The notes: a model not told the origin generated them from the sequence alone. 64,000 nucleotides of DNA from Pythium myriotylum (GCA_023091665.1 JALJCQ010000022.1:1240001-1304000), one strand, 5' to 3'; positions 8,792-19,156 are shown, numbered from the stretch's first letter. Numbers and translations: made by a program.

Positions 8792-10491
8792 ATGGTCTCC
8801 TCGCCGCCTTCCTCGCTGCGCGTCGTGCCCATCGCCGAGCAGACTCCCTCGCCCGGCGCCTCTTCCTCCTCCTCCTCCTATCCGCTCTGCTCCACCGTCG
8901 ACTCGTCCGCCTTCCAGACCGCGATCCTCGCGACCTCGAACGAGTGCGCCGTCAAGACCTCGTACGACTGGCGCTCGGCCTTGCTCCCGACGGCCGCCGA
9001 GCGCCGCGAGCTCTGCTCCTGCACGGCGCTCATCCAGCAGCTGCAGCACGAGCCCGTGCCGCGCTGCTCGCTTGTGCGCGACGGCACGCTCTACTCGTAC
9101 AAACAGGTCGTCGAGTTCGCCTTTGGGCTCTGCAGCGTCAGCGGAAGCAGCAGCGGAGCCTCCGCCACGACCGCGTCGCCGAGCCTCGAGACGAGCGCCG
9201 CGCCCTCGGCCGATGGCACAGGTGAGTTTTTTGTGATTGCTATCGATCTGAGTATAATGTCGGCTGACTGGTCTTGGTGGCCGTAGGTGTCGAGTCCTCG
9301 GGCAAATCCTCGAGCAACGTCGGGCTCATCGCCGGCGTCGTCGTCGGCGTCGCTCTGGTCGTGGCGATCGCGCTCTTCGTCGCGTTCCGACTCGGTCGGA
9401 AGCGCCGAAATGGCGTGAAGGGCAGTTACGTGGAGGAAGGCGCAGACGTCGTCGACGCGGCGCCGTTGTCGCCACTCGAGACCACGAGTGGCGTCTACAC
9501 TGGAGTGGTCGCGTCGCCCAAGAAGACAGCGACGCGCGAGACTGCGACCCAGCGCACGACAGGCACGACGGCCAGCTACGGCGCCAAGCCCACGGACCTG
9601 GGCATCTGGGACGATCCGGCCGTGCTCGCTGTGCGCATCCCGCACGACGCGATCTTCTTTGGGCCGCTGCTCAGTCGCGGCGGCTACGGTGAGGTCTTCA
9701 AGGGCACGTACAAGGGCCAAACGGTCGCTATCAAGCAACTGCTGCCCGAGAGACGCAAGGACGTCGCACAGATCAATGCGTTCCTCGGTGAAATCAAGCT
9801 CATGTCCACGATGGAGCACGAGCGCATCGTTAGGTTCATCGGCGTCGCGTGGAACTCGCTGAGTGACGCCTGTGTCGTGGTCGAGTACATGGAGAACGGC
9901 GACTTGAGGTCGGTGCTCAACCACTGGGATAGCAACACCGACGGCGAGCTGCGCCCGCAAGGATTCGACTCGGACAAAATCAAGATTGCACTCCACATCG
10001 CTCATGCGCTCACGTACCTCCACTCGCTACAGCCCGTGGTCGTCCACCGCGACCTCAAGTCGAAGAATATCCTACTCAACGCGAGCTACGACGCTAAGCT
10101 CACCGACTTTGGTGTCTCTCGTGAGCGAGCCGACTCGACCATGACTGCTGGCGTCGGTTCGTCGCTTTGGATGGCACCAGAAGTGATGCTGGGCGAACGT
10201 TACGACGAAAAAGCGGACGTATTCTCCTTCGGTGTCGTGCTATCTGAACTGGATACGCACAAGTTGCCGTACTCTCAGGCAAAAGAAGCAAGCTCTGACC
10301 GCTCGATCTCCGATGCAGCTGTGCTTCAGTTGGTCTCGCTCGGGCGCTTGACCGTGTCGTTCTCAGACCATGCGGACCCAGAAATAGTCCAGCTCGGTCG
10401 CGAGTGCGTGGAGTTGGATCCGAAGCAGCGCCCGAACTCGGCCGAGGTCCTCCACCGCGTACACCAGGCCATGCGAGGGCGCTTTTATTAG
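8792..10491 (+). CDS. Elicitin-domain TKL receptor kinase (2 exons)
   Basis: A 544-residue protein, exons 8792-9221 and 9287-10491. Ectodomain cysteines 33, 52, 75, 77, 92 and 114 match the subfamily of the gene at 7581 (C4-x14-C5). The N-terminus is short (MVSSPPSSLR) and has lost the hydrophobic core of the signal peptide seen in the neighbour. A Ser/Ala stalk, a TM span (VGLIAGVVVGVALVVAIALFVAF), a basic stop-transfer and a TKL kinase (from about residue 265) follow. Kinase landmarks: glycine loop SRGGYGEV, VAIK lysine, HRDLKSKN, DFG, WMAPE and DVFSFG, all intact. Predicted to transduce an extracellular lipid or sterol signal by Ser/Thr phosphorylation; the ligand is an inference from the elicitin family. 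Confidence 0.87.
9222..9286 (+). other. Intron of the receptor-kinase gene
   Basis: GTGAGT donor and GGCCGTAG acceptor, phase 1, 65 bp. It contains an in-frame continuation of the first frame that stops, while splicing joins the ectodomain to the TM/kinase frame. Confidence 0.82.
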
Positions 10492-10529
10492 CCTCGATTT
10501 CAAGATCTCTGTGAAGTCGTCAGTTTACC

Positions 10530-10741
10530 TTGGTAGAAGCATCAGTCGAAACCAAACTTCAAATCTCGAACGTGCTCTCGAGATTATATTGCCTACCTTA
10601 CCATCCGAGTGTATACAGGGCTACGTGTAGTCTCCTGTTGGAATCTTCTATCAGAACAAAGCTTTTATCTCGTACGTGTTCACGAGATTATAGATTAGCT
10701 CACTATCCAAATGTATGCAGCGCTGCTTGATGCTCCAACGT
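10530..10741 (+). repeat. Diverged ~106-bp tandem duplication
   Basis: Two imperfect units (10530-10637 and 10638-10741) share in order TTGG.A, a CTCG.ACGTG..C.CGAGATTATA block, AC.ATCC.A.TGTAT.CAG.GCT and a GC-rich end. They lie just after the receptor-kinase stop and may be in its 3' UTR. The rest of 10742-11302 shows no gene. Confidence 0.6.
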
Positions 10742-11302
10742 TCACCATCGTTTCGGTCATCGGGGTCGGGGGTCTTCGACTCAACTACCCTTCACATGAG
10801 GGATCTCCTCCATCGATTCTTTCCTCACATAGCTCATCAACTGTAATGTGTCTTGTCTTGTATACCCCACGCAAGGATGCACATGCGATAATATCATATG
10901 GGGAAAATAGAAAGGATTCGAAACTATTATTGTGACCACAAAGACGCATTTCGTGAGCTTTCTACAAAACGAAAAAGGACAGCTATTCTGTGAGTTGGCC
11001 TCGGGTTTTAGCCGCCGCTCAGTCTATTGGTCGCAAGAAATGTGTCCTAGTAGCCAAAACCCGTCACCTTATCCTTACTGCTCAAAATCCGATCTGTACT
11101 GGAACTCTGGTCAAATAAATTTGATCGTCTTCGCAAGCTTGGGCGGCAGAGAGTGAGAGAGGAGGAAAGAGACCCGGTCAGCTTATCAGACAAGCCGCGG
11201 TTGGGTCTGGTCGCCTCTATGTCGGTTGGTATCTAGCTGGTAACACACTGCGTCAAATGCAAAGCTGAGCTTTAGGGGTTCATGAAATTCTAGGGGAACA
11301 CG
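10742..11302. other. Intergenic, no gene seen
   Basis: Only short ORFs. It lies between the 3' ends of the receptor kinase (+) and the zinc-finger gene (-). Confidence 0.5.
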
Positions 11303-11920
11303 TTACTTGGAGCATTCCTCGTCGCCAAGAAGGAAAGCCAACATGCATACGAGCTCTGAATCTTGCAGCAAGTCATCCGTCCCAAGCTCAACTGAGGGTT
11401 CCGATGGTTGTGGCATCTGAAGTGGCTTCTCATCGAACAGCCGATCGCCCACATTTGCCTGCGGAAACGGCTTCGGCGACACTACTGCCTGTGGGATCGC
11501 CCCCGTTCCTCGCTTATCCTCATCGTGGTTATTGCAAACGTGCCGTCGTAGGTTACCGACAGTGCTAAACATCTTGCCACATCGAGGTGCATCGCACCGA
11601 AACCCGCACGACGTTTCGCCAAAGTGAGACCTCATGTGGCGTTCGAGCTTGGATTCCGAGGCGAAGAAGCACTCACAACCGTCGATGAGACACGGCAACG
11701 GGCGCCCAAGCCACGGGTGAGTACGTCTGTGCCGAGCCAAGTTGCCTGATGTCGCGAAGGCTCGGCGACAGGAAGGCACGGGGCACACGAACGGTTTTGC
11801 GCCAGTGTGCACCTTAATGTGATCGTTTAGAGTGTAGTTTCATTTGAAGCACCGATCACATCCTGAGTACGGACACTTGAATGGATGGTCTACCAAGAAC
11901 ACTGAAGAACTTGACGACAT
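11303..11920 (-). pseudogene. C2H2 zinc-finger gene interrupted by an in-frame TGA
   Basis: The frame from an ATG at 11920 reads MSSSSSVFLVDHPFKCPYSG and enters a C2H2 finger, hits TGA at 11842-11840 inside that finger, and then continues without a frame change through NYTLNDHIKVHTGAKPF into three further fingers (CPVPSCRRAF..., CLIDGCECFF..., CDAPRCGKMF...) and a 60-residue acidic tail. Linkers of the HTGAKPF type and C-x4-C spacings are typical of nucleic-acid-binding C2H2 proteins. The mutation affects one codon only, so it is either a recent nonsense mutation, a sequencing error, or translation restarts at the ATG at 11812 to give a three-finger protein of 169 residues. Confidence 0.75.
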
Positions 11921-13090
11921 GACTTGGGAATTTTCTTGCGCGTTCCCGACTCAACGTGTGCGTAGATACTTCGTCTGTACTGAGGACAATGTGCCGGTAG
12001 GATGTGAAATGAGCAGAAGGCGACTATCGCAAAAAAGTGTTGATTGGAACAAGCCCTGATCTGTCAGATAAGATTTTCATTGCCAGCTCGCAGCGCTGGG
12101 TCTCCCCGCAGTCATCACTTGAACAGGGCTGCACGATTCGGGCAGCTATTGGACGTTTGCAAAACCATACATCGTGGGTGCCGCAAATCACCCAGCCCCA
12201 TGTTCTAGGTTGGGGTGACACACTAGCACATCGCTCGTCCACACGATATAGTTCATCTCTGTTCGTCTTCTTTGTGGCCATCTTAACTTCAAGAAATTGA
12301 GGCAGAAGATTCGATGATTCACCTCCATGATACTGGAAGAAGTAGAAGCCGTTTTGTTGATTATGGCATCTGTCTGTGGGAGGCGTCCAATGACAAACAC
12401 AGCAGCCACTCACACGGCCAAGTTCCCCGCAGAAAAGGTGCTGTGTTGACGATACAGAATGTCGTGACGTGGATGTAGACGTCATTGGTTTCGTGAGATC
12501 AGTCACATGCAGGTGCCGCTGGACTCTTGATCCAAAATGTACTTTATTGTGCAAAGTTGCGTGTGGATGGTCAAGATCGATCGTCTCTTGCACGAGATTG
12601 CACGACCACGGAATCCATTAAGACGAATGGGCGGTCGACCAGTCTATGAGATGAGCGGAGCGTCATTGCGACAAACTTCAGTAATTGTCGAGACTGAGAA
12701 AGAAGTCTCGTCTCACGTGTTCTAATCCGAGGAAGGCAACCCACTCGCGATTGGCAGCTACTGCAGCTAAAGACCCGTTTATACCCTCACTCGGTGATCT
12801 CGACACTGACTGCATGTACATGCACACACCACTTGGGGTTGCTCCAATGGATACTATTCATATCTAGACAATAAGTAAATGATGGAGAACCCCAGGAAGC
12901 GGGGAGGGAGGATTTACGCGCAGCGTGACATACGTGCCCAAACTTCTCGTCGATTACAGGGCATCGCCCCTTGTCCGCCAGAGAATATCGGAATATTTCA
13001 GCATTGGAGTTGTTTGGGATCCTCATGCACACTGGAGTTCATGTCTCACTGGCGTGCAACAACACAACACCAGGTTTGATCTGTCTCCTT
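11921..13090. other. Intergenic with only low-confidence ORFs
   Basis: A 189-codon minus-strand ORF (12024-12593) is rich in Cys/His/Trp but matches nothing I recognise, and a plus-strand ORF covers part of the same bases. I see no motif, promoter or repeat that would support either as a gene. Confidence 0.4.
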
Positions 13091-13123
13091 ATCATTCGAT
13101 TACCTTCTCAACCAGCTCCAACC
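13091..13123 (+). promoter_or_regulatory. Oomycete-type initiator (Inr + pyrimidine-rich leader)
   Basis: ATCATTCGATTACC matches the TCATTYY initiator typical of oomycete genes, followed by a CT-rich leader (CCTTCTCAACC) ending directly at the ATG at 13124. Confidence 0.5.
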
Positions 13124-13444
13124 ATGTTCAAGATCCCGCGACGCCAATTCGATGCGCATCGCATCCCCGTATCACATCCCTCCTTTGCTGAACTGAGCGT
13201 TGCTGCTGCGGTGTTGTTGAATACAGTCACAGCGCAGCAGGCGGTACATATTGGACGTTTCTTGCAAAAATACCCAGTTTCCGCTTTCCGATGTCCAGGT
13301 GCTCTAAACGCAGCTACACAGAGAGAGACAGCATCAACTGAATCTACGATCCCTTTTGCCTTTGAGAAGTGTGAGGTAACGGGGCAACCCGTGATTCTGT
13401 GTGGTGAAGATATCTTCGAGGCGCTGTTGTGTTCTTTCGATTAG
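13124..13444 (+). CDS. Small protein of unknown function
   Basis: A 106-residue ORF beginning MFKIPRRQFDAHRIPV. I recognise no family, TM segment or signal peptide. A hydrophobic stretch lies around residues 30-40 (SVAAAVLLNTV) and four Cys toward the C-terminus. Support comes mainly from the initiator-like element about 30 bp upstream and a plausible context for the ATG; the frame is open for a further 50 codons upstream but that part overlaps the putative promoter. It could still be a chance ORF. Confidence 0.4.
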   Translation: MFKIPRRQFDAHRIPVSHPSFAELSVAAAVLLNTVTAQQAVHIGRFLQKYPVSAFRCPGALNAATQRETASTESTIPFAFEKCEVTGQPVILCGEDIFEALLCSFD

Positions 13445-13808
13445 TTCAATTGTCTAATTGTGTAAGCTCGAGGGAGGGCTAGCACCAAACTGAAATGAAA
13501 TGTTCGTGAGTGGGCCAATCGGCCGGTGTGCTCCCTTATTGTCCGCGAGCATTAGTAAGATGCCAGGCGAATGTGATGCACAGATGTAGGCAGTTGCGAA
13601 TAATAATCGGTGAATTGGACTGTCAGGTTCGCGTCATTTCTCTTTCTATTGCGTCTCTCGCATTCGGCTCGTGAGCTATCGAAACCATTCCACTAGCATC
13701 GCTTTGCTAGTATGTGTCCAGGCCCTGGCTCCACTCGCGCAGTTGAGGACCACCACTTGCAGGCGATAGTAGATTCAATCCACAACTGCTGTCGCTGAAG
13801 CTCGAAAT
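13445..13808. other. Intergenic, no gene seen
   Basis: No ORF or motif of note. Its right edge is the breakpoint of the inverted duplication. Confidence 0.5.
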
Positions 13809-13878
13809 CGGATGAGTTCACGTGTCAGCCGCCTCTCAGCAAGAATAGACACAAACGTTGAGTTTTACAGATCTTTTA

Positions 13879-15018
13879 TTAAGCTTCAAACGATTTAGCG
13901 ACAAAGTCGATCGCGAACGGCGTCATGTGCCAGAGAGTAGCGTAGAGCTTGAGATGCTGGACCACTTCTTCTGGGGACCCGTGCGAAAACGTGCAGATCA
14001 CGGGACCCATCGTGAGCGATTTAGGATCTGCCACCCTCTTCCAGAAGTGCGGGTTGCGCGTATGCGTCATCTCGAAACACCGTTTCGCCTGCTCAAGCAC
14101 AGTCTCGTGGAGGGTCTTGAGCTGCTCAACGTCTGTCGGAAGGTTGTTGGCGTGAAGAAATCGTCGCAACGATTCGTTGGAAGCCTCATCGACGTTCGGA
14201 TTCGACAGCTGCTGGACCGCGCCATTGAGACCGTATGCCGTTGTCAGCTTAATATACGTGAGCGCCGAGCGAGTGAAGACGGAGTCGTCGTACGGCTTCT
14301 CAAACAAGTCGAGACCCTCGGTGACGTTCGACTTGGTCACGCGGAAGCACGGCACGATGCGCGGTGGGCGGTCTTCGTCCTCGTCCTCGTCCTCTTCGCC
14401 GTTCTCGCGAGCGATGCGACGCGCTCGGTGGGCGCGCTTCCACGCGAGCGTCTTCTCGTCATCGTCTTCTTCGCTGCCATCGTACTCGTCGGAGACGAAG
14501 CTGTCGTTGTCGCTCTCGTCGTTTTCGTGGTCGCCGGCCCACCAATGGACAAAGTCGTACGCCTCCTGCACCTGGCCGAGCATCAATTGGAGCGCCGGCA
14601 CGACCTCTCGCACGCCCAAGTTGTCCTGTTCGCTCAGTGTGAGACACTCACGCGCCTCTTGCAGCGCCTGCTCCACGGCGAGCGCCGTGCCAACGTTCGC
14701 GAGCTTGTCTATCAACGCGTACTTGGCGCGCATGAAGGGCCGCGTCTCGTCAAAGAGCCAAAACTCGCCGATGCATTCCTCGAAGACGTCGTCGGGCATG
14801 AACATGTCGCCTTTCTTGCGGCGCAGCTTCCTCTCTTCGGTCGCCAGCAGCTTGCGCGCGTCGACGATCGTCTTGCAAGTCTTCTTGTGGCTCGTCGCGT
14901 CCTCGTTCCGATGCGCATCGCTGCAGTAGACGACGGCGTTGCACTTGGCGCAGACGACCGCGGGCGTCGGCGACGTGGCGTCGCAGTGCGTGCACGTCGG
15001 CACGAGCGGGCCAGCCAT
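13879..15018 (-). CDS. MYND-type zinc finger protein, copy 2
   Basis: A 379-residue protein identical to copy 1 (1779-2918) except for two conservative changes near the C-terminus (SLT for SLS, and SFEA for SLEA); a few synonymous differences are also visible. All finger ligands, the acidic insert and the C-terminal domain are intact, so both copies are probably functional. The upstream ~340 bp, hence the presumed promoter, is duplicated too. Confidence 0.85.
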   Translation of the reverse strand: MAGPLVPTCTHCDATSPTPAVVCAKCNAVVYCSDAHRNEDATSHKKTCKTIVDARKLLATEERKLRRKKGDMFMPDDVFEECIGEFWLFDETRPFMRAKYALIDKLANVGTALAVEQALQEARECLTLSEQDNLGVREVVPALQLMLGQVQEAYDFVHWWAGDHENDESDNDSFVSDEYDGSEEDDDEKTLAWKRAHRARRIARENGEEDEDEDEDRPPRIVPCFRVTKSNVTEGLDLFEKPYDDSVFTRSALTYIKLTTAYGLNGAVQQLSNPNVDEASNESLRRFLHANNLPTDVEQLKTLHETVLEQAKRCFEMTHTRNPHFWKRVADPKSLTMGPVICTFSHGSPEEVVQHLKLYATLWHMTPFAIDFVAKSFEA

Positions 15019-15356
15019 CGCTGACGGCGGAGGCGGATTGGAGACCGTCAAAGGTTTCCCGCCATGTCTCCTTCGTATCTCATTAGGCTGGCTTGGTATT
15101 GAGTGAGTCGAATTTAACACAACATGGCTACAGATGCATGTAGCCACTTTTGTGTAAAAACCGAACTCGAGAGTTGCGTGTCATGAAGAAACTTTCTGAC
15201 ACTTTGACCAACACGTCTCGATGTCGTCGTGTTTTTCTATGTGTATCCGAGGAGCGCGAGCTGCTGCTCTCTCGATCTCGCCTTGTTCTGTCTGCTAGTC
15301 GAACGATACTGGAATATTATATTCGTAATATTTGCTGCAAAGCCCACACTGCAATG

Positions 15357-15691
15357 CTATGCGTGGTGCGTCTTGTTCACACTGACGAGCAGCGGATGCT
15401 TCATCGCCAGAGTCACCGACATGTCGTAGCTGCCGTCGTTGGCCTCGAGGTCCACGCCAAAATGGAACTTGTGGAGCATGTTGGCCAGCAATACTCGCAA
15501 CTCGAGCATCGCGAGATTCATGCCGACGCACGTGCGAGGGCCGGCGCTGAAGGAGAAGAACTGGAACGACGAGACTTGATCGTGCCGGAGGAAACATCAA
15601 TCCATCGCTCTGGTTTGAGCTCGGCAGCGTCGTCTCTCGGATCGTTGCCTCAAAGTACACGAGTTCGCGCGTATTGTCCGTAGTCAGATAC
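15357..15691 (-). pseudogene. Cytochrome P450 3'-end fragment, decayed
   Basis: Copy of the P450 segment 958-1441 carried along with MYND copy 2. It keeps the heme-loop and C-terminal region down to the same TAG stop but has a 145-bp deletion removing the ETIR/PERW interval, a 4-bp frameshifting deletion upstream of the heme loop, and no 5' two-thirds. It cannot encode a P450. Confidence 0.88.
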
Positions 15692-15986
15692 ACAGCCCGC
15701 TGATAAAAAAAGAAATATGCCGTAGCTGCAGGATTTTTTGTCGGGTTTGTTATCGATACAGCGGTATCTCGGCTTTTCAGGAGCTACTTTCTTCTTGAAT
15801 GGACTTCTAAGATAAAAACATGTTTAAGGCGGGAAAGGAGCGCCGACCAAATCATCTCCGTATTCAGTTAGGTTTGAGAATGGATAATGCGACTGCGATT
15901 ACGTGCATCTTCTCGATCAATTCACATGCAATGGGCGATCCAGCTGCGGTCTAGCAGCTCCTTTCTGGACCTAATTAATTGAGTCC

Positions 15987-16662
15987 CTAGCGCAACGACT
16001 TGTTCTTCCGACGGCGGTTGGCACTGTTCGCGGTCTGCCTAGACTTTTTCTGCCGACGGCGTCCCTGTTTCGCATTGCTTCGCTCGTCTTCGCGGTCCTG
16101 TTCCGGCTTCTGACGATTCCCAGGTTGGCCCACGATCACCTCCTCCTCGGTCCCCCACTTGTTGATCCACCACTGGATCTTGTGGTCCCTGTTCGAATTC
16201 TTCGCCGAACCACTGAAAATAGGACGCATGTACAACTTTTCAAGGTTGACCGTGTTCTCGTCGACGATCACGGTCTTGACACACGTGCCTTGCTGCCATA
16301 GCGACAGTGACATCTTACCCCAGCGGCTGCTCTGACCGGGAGCAATAGTGCGGTAGCCCTTCTTCGCAAGATAGTCTGACGCAGATTGAGAGACGCTCAT
16401 GCCGAAGTCCGAGACCGTGCCCGCCACTGATGCGTGTGTCGAGATGGCGGCGGTGTCAGCCGTGGCTGTGGCCAAAGCACTGGCTACACCGTTGGGGGCG
16501 GGTGAAGCGGCGAGCGGCGCAGTGGCTCCACGCGTGGCAACGGCTACTGCGAGAGAGCTGGCGATACCGAGAACATTTCCAGCGATCTTGAGCGCGGCCT
16601 CATCCGACTTTGCACTGCCACTGATCAGGAGTGTCGTTGACGATCGAGAGGTAGGAACCCAT
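15987..16662 (-). pseudogene. Frameshifted paralogue of the MGSYLS unknown protein
   Basis: Begins MGSYLSIVNDTPDQWQCK (ATG at 16662), matching the protein at 3450-4208. Five bases are then missing relative to that gene (AAAGTCGGATGAGG against AAAGGCGGCCCGGATGAAG), putting a TGA in frame within 20 codons. Homology continues in the other frame (DEAALKIAGNVLG... to the conserved SRWGKMSLSLWQQGTCVKTV and IQWWINKWGTEE blocks) to a divergent, strongly basic Arg/Lys/Gln-rich C-terminus instead of the acidic tail. The downstream ORF stays open, so the lesion may be recent, or an unrecognised splice may bypass it. Confidence 0.75.
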
Positions 16663-17002
16663 GCTTGAAGCCGTCTTGTTATCTGTCGAGAGCAAATTGT
16701 GGAGTGAGAAGTCAAGTGCGGATCCCTATGGAAGCAATTCCACCGCAGAAAGCTTCGGCACGTACGGCGGGACTCGATAGCAGGTATCATGGCATCGTCA
16801 ATGCCATGGTACTTGCTTTCGACTCTTCGCGTTGCGCGTCGGATAGTGAAGATCGTCATTCGAGGCCCGCTCCCAAAACTTCCCGCTTCGTTTGGTGTAT
16901 CAGTCAGCCGCCTTCGGATACGTCTACCAGAACTCCTGCGGGTCTTTTGGTGGGACCGTAACTGTCTTACAAGTTCAGAGACACTTGAAGCTTGCGACTA
17001 TA

Positions 17003-17095
17003 TGTCTTCAACGTTGTTGTTGTGGCCCATAACAACAACGTTGAAGACACGCCGCTTAGCTGAGCCACAAGTTGTGGCTTAGCTAAGCGGCGTGT
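17003..17095. repeat. Two abutting long hairpins
   Basis: Hairpin 1 (17003-17049): arm TGTCTTCAACGTTGTTGTT, perfect 19-bp stem with a 9-nt loop. Hairpin 2 (17047-17095): 24-bp arms (start ACACGCCGCTTAGCT) with one mismatch around a single central base. They overlap by 3 nt, as if two foldback elements or cruciform sites inserted side by side. Confidence 0.9.
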
Positions 17096-17190
17096 ACTAA
17101 CGTGCGCTTCTCGCATGTACACAACATCTCAGTCTCCAGACGACACCTCGGTGCAGTTTGAGGCATTGTGTGGTAGGTTTCCGAAAGCAA

Positions 17191-17236
17191 CGTGATGATG
17201 ATGGTGATGCAAGTGAAGTCTATTGAGTTCAACTCA
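17191..17236 (-). repeat. LINE 3'-terminus signature
   Basis: On the minus strand reads GAACTCAATAGACTTCAC followed by a CATCAC/CATCATCAT tail. The same terminus is seen at 62150-62191 and, varied, at 17728-17778, 34429-34460 and 63583-63610. Confidence 0.55.
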
Positions 17237-17529
17237 AAGAGTTGATCCATAAGCAAAGCGGTTGGCCAACAAGGCCCCTCCCTCCGGTTTGCGCACCCCT
17301 CGTGAGCCAGTTCCTGCACGAGTGTCGCATGCTCTCATCGACAATTTGTGTCGATTGGTACGACGGCACGCGCCCAGCGGAGGTGGACGCCGATGCACGG
17401 CTCCAATCGGATAGGAGTCACGGGATAGATTTGAGGCGGACCAAACCAGCCATTTGCCTCAGGAAAGTTTTTTTTGGTATGAACCTGGGCGCTGGCGAGA
17501 GGAAATTTTCTATGAAGACTTTGCCTGGA

Positions 17530-17545
17530 GGGGGGGGGGGGGGGG
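17530..17545 (+). repeat. Homopolymer G run (16 G)
   Basis: Uninterrupted run of 16 G. It could form a G-quadruplex and is also a typical place for sequencing length errors. Confidence 0.9.
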
Positions 17546-17727
17546 CTACGCCGCCCTTCTTCCTCTTGTTCGCTCTAGAACATTCTCTCACCTCGCCATA
17601 GTCTTCGTGGCTGCCTCTTGGACACATCTCCTCCTTGCAATTCAATCCGAGCGCCGAGCCACAAGTTTGGACTTTGCAGATGCCTTGACGTCAGGCTCTG
17701 ACTTCCCTCGGTCTGATGATGATGAAC

Positions 17728-17778
17728 GTGAAGTCTGTTGAACGCAATTTTAAATTGATTGCGTTCAACAGACTTCAC
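17728..17778. repeat. Perfect 21-bp inverted repeat at a LINE 3' end
   Basis: Arms GTGAAGTCTGTTGAACGCAAT (17728-17748) and its exact complement (17758-17778) around a 9-nt AT loop, flanked on the left by GATGATGATG. The arm is the LINE 3'-terminus signature, so two termini face each other. Confidence 0.85.
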
Positions 17779-18130
17779 CTTACTCAGGAACGCATACAGC
17801 TCCAGCTATATGTTCCTTAGCTATCGTGGGTAACCTTGGCTGTACAACGAGGTTTGTAAATCGGAGGCGATGAGCTGGGGTAGGTCTGGCAGGACCTGCT
17901 GGTAGGACCTGAGGCAAGTGTTTATCACGTGGTTGGCCAGGGCCTCGGCCGTGGTGTTGTGAGCCCTCATTTGGAGATGCCCGCGACGCACGCCGAATAG
18001 ATCGGCCAAACGTCGCAAAAGCAAACTGGGTAGTACTCGTTGATAGATGGATTTCTGGCTTGGAAATGAGTTGTTACCAGCGTCATAAACAGCGACAAGG
18101 GAGTGCACAATTGAGCGATATCGAGCGTCG
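17731..18130 (-). mobile_element. 5'-truncated LINE (non-LTR retrotransposon) fragment
   Basis: A minus-strand ORF (17821-18108) ends with LRMRAHN-type RNase H C-terminal sequence (RAHNTTAEALANHV) and DLPQLIASDL, the same decamer found at the end of the LINE at 62461-63610. Beyond the stop comes the shared 3' UTR terminus with a CATCATCAT tail. Only the last ~100 codons remain. I cannot place the 5' breakpoint or a target-site duplication with confidence. Confidence 0.7.
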
Positions 18131-18268
18131 TCACCTCTCTTGCGGCGACTAGTACTGATTGTCGACCGCCCAGAGATTACATTTGTGACGATCTAAACGC
18201 GAGATGAGCCACGCAAATCGATTGGATGAGCTATAACTGTCTCCGAGGCGACAGGCCAAAACTCAAAC

Positions 18269-18328
18269 GATGATCAGTAACGGGAAGCAGCGGCATATTT
18301 TGCCGCTTGCTTCCTGTTACTGATTATC
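18269..18328. repeat. Long imperfect hairpin
   Basis: About 27-bp arms (left starts GATGATCAGTAACGGGAAGC, right ends GTTACTGATTATC) with three differences and a short AT loop. Confidence 0.85.
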
Positions 18329-18603
18329 TTTGACTTATGGTGTCAGTACTCGTGGAGATCATTGGCCACTGTTGTCACCGAGAGCCGTCTCTAAGATCCG
18401 TGGTTGTGCGTAGGCAATCGTGTTTTGCCAATCACCTTAGCACTCGAGTCCATCGTAAATCAATCAAGCTTCACAACAGCGAAACTTGATGCCAGCGTGT
18501 CCGATGGAGACACTCAAGACCTGCTGGCGGATACAATCAAACACTGTGAGTCCGCACCATCCTTTGTAGATCCAGCTGTCTTTCCACGTGAGACCCAGAC
18601 TCT

Positions 18604-18663
18604 GTGGTCACATTGTGACCACCACGCTCGTTCGGATCTGATGTGACGGTCACATCGGATCCG
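18604..18663. repeat. Two adjacent palindromes
   Basis: GTGGTCACATTGTGACCAC (18604-18622), and an inverted repeat with arms CGGATC(T/C)GATGTGAC at 18633-18663. Both share the GTCACA core. Confidence 0.8.
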
Positions 18664-19156
18664 ACGGAGCGCCCATCTCAGGCTTTGCCTTTCGCGGCTT
18701 GGGTGCGTGATAAGGATACGATCGCTCGGGCCTCGCGAACATGAAACCTACAGTGTGCCGGCGAATGGATAAGTCGAGCCGTGTTGTAATGATACCAATG
18801 TCCGTTTGTTGTCGACTCGAATGCTCTCCCAGTCCACCAGACGCTCCCGGGACATTCGTGGAGAGCACGGATTAGTCTCCTTCTCGACCTTGACCATATG
18901 GGGCTCTGCGTCCTTTGATTCAGTAACCAGTTGCCCTCGTCGTCGTGGGAATCACCCACTTCGCATCGAGATAGGACAGCTGCGCTGACATGGCGCATAG
19001 AGAGAGTCCTCGGTGGTGGCTGCCATTCCGCACAATTGGATGCCTGCATGCGAATGTCCCAGCCGATCCCGGTCGCCACTTCTTTACTAGTCAGAACCAA
19101 GCCAGCGACTTGGTCTCTCTCTCCTCGTGCTGCCCTCGAACTCGAAAGAGAGAGAA

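Larger units (their letters stand above)
13809..15691 (-). repeat. Arm 2 of the inverted duplication
   Basis: Reverse-complement copy of 958-2988, about 10.8 kb away. It contains the MYND gene (13879-15018) and a decayed fragment of the P450 (15357-15691). Relative to arm 1 it lacks 145 bp (1020-1164) between two GACGA microhomologies, and 4 bp (GCTT) near 15577. Confidence 0.92.
16663..17730. other. Intergenic rich in hairpins and LINE 3' debris
   Basis: No gene. It holds two abutting long hairpins (17003-17095), a minus-strand LINE 3'-terminus signature (17191-17236) and a 16-G run (17530-17545). Short ORFs here look like noise. Confidence 0.5.
18131..19156. other. Intergenic with hairpins
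   Basis: No gene recognised. It contains the imperfect foldback at 18269-18328 and two palindromes at 18604-18663. A CT-rich stretch (TTGGTCTCTCTCTCC) lies just before the receptor gene at 19157. Confidence 0.45.

Noticed and set aside
12024..12593. 189-codon minus-strand ORF
   Set aside because: No recognisable domain, overlapping ORF on the other strand, and no initiator; it could be a decayed gene, but I cannot support it.
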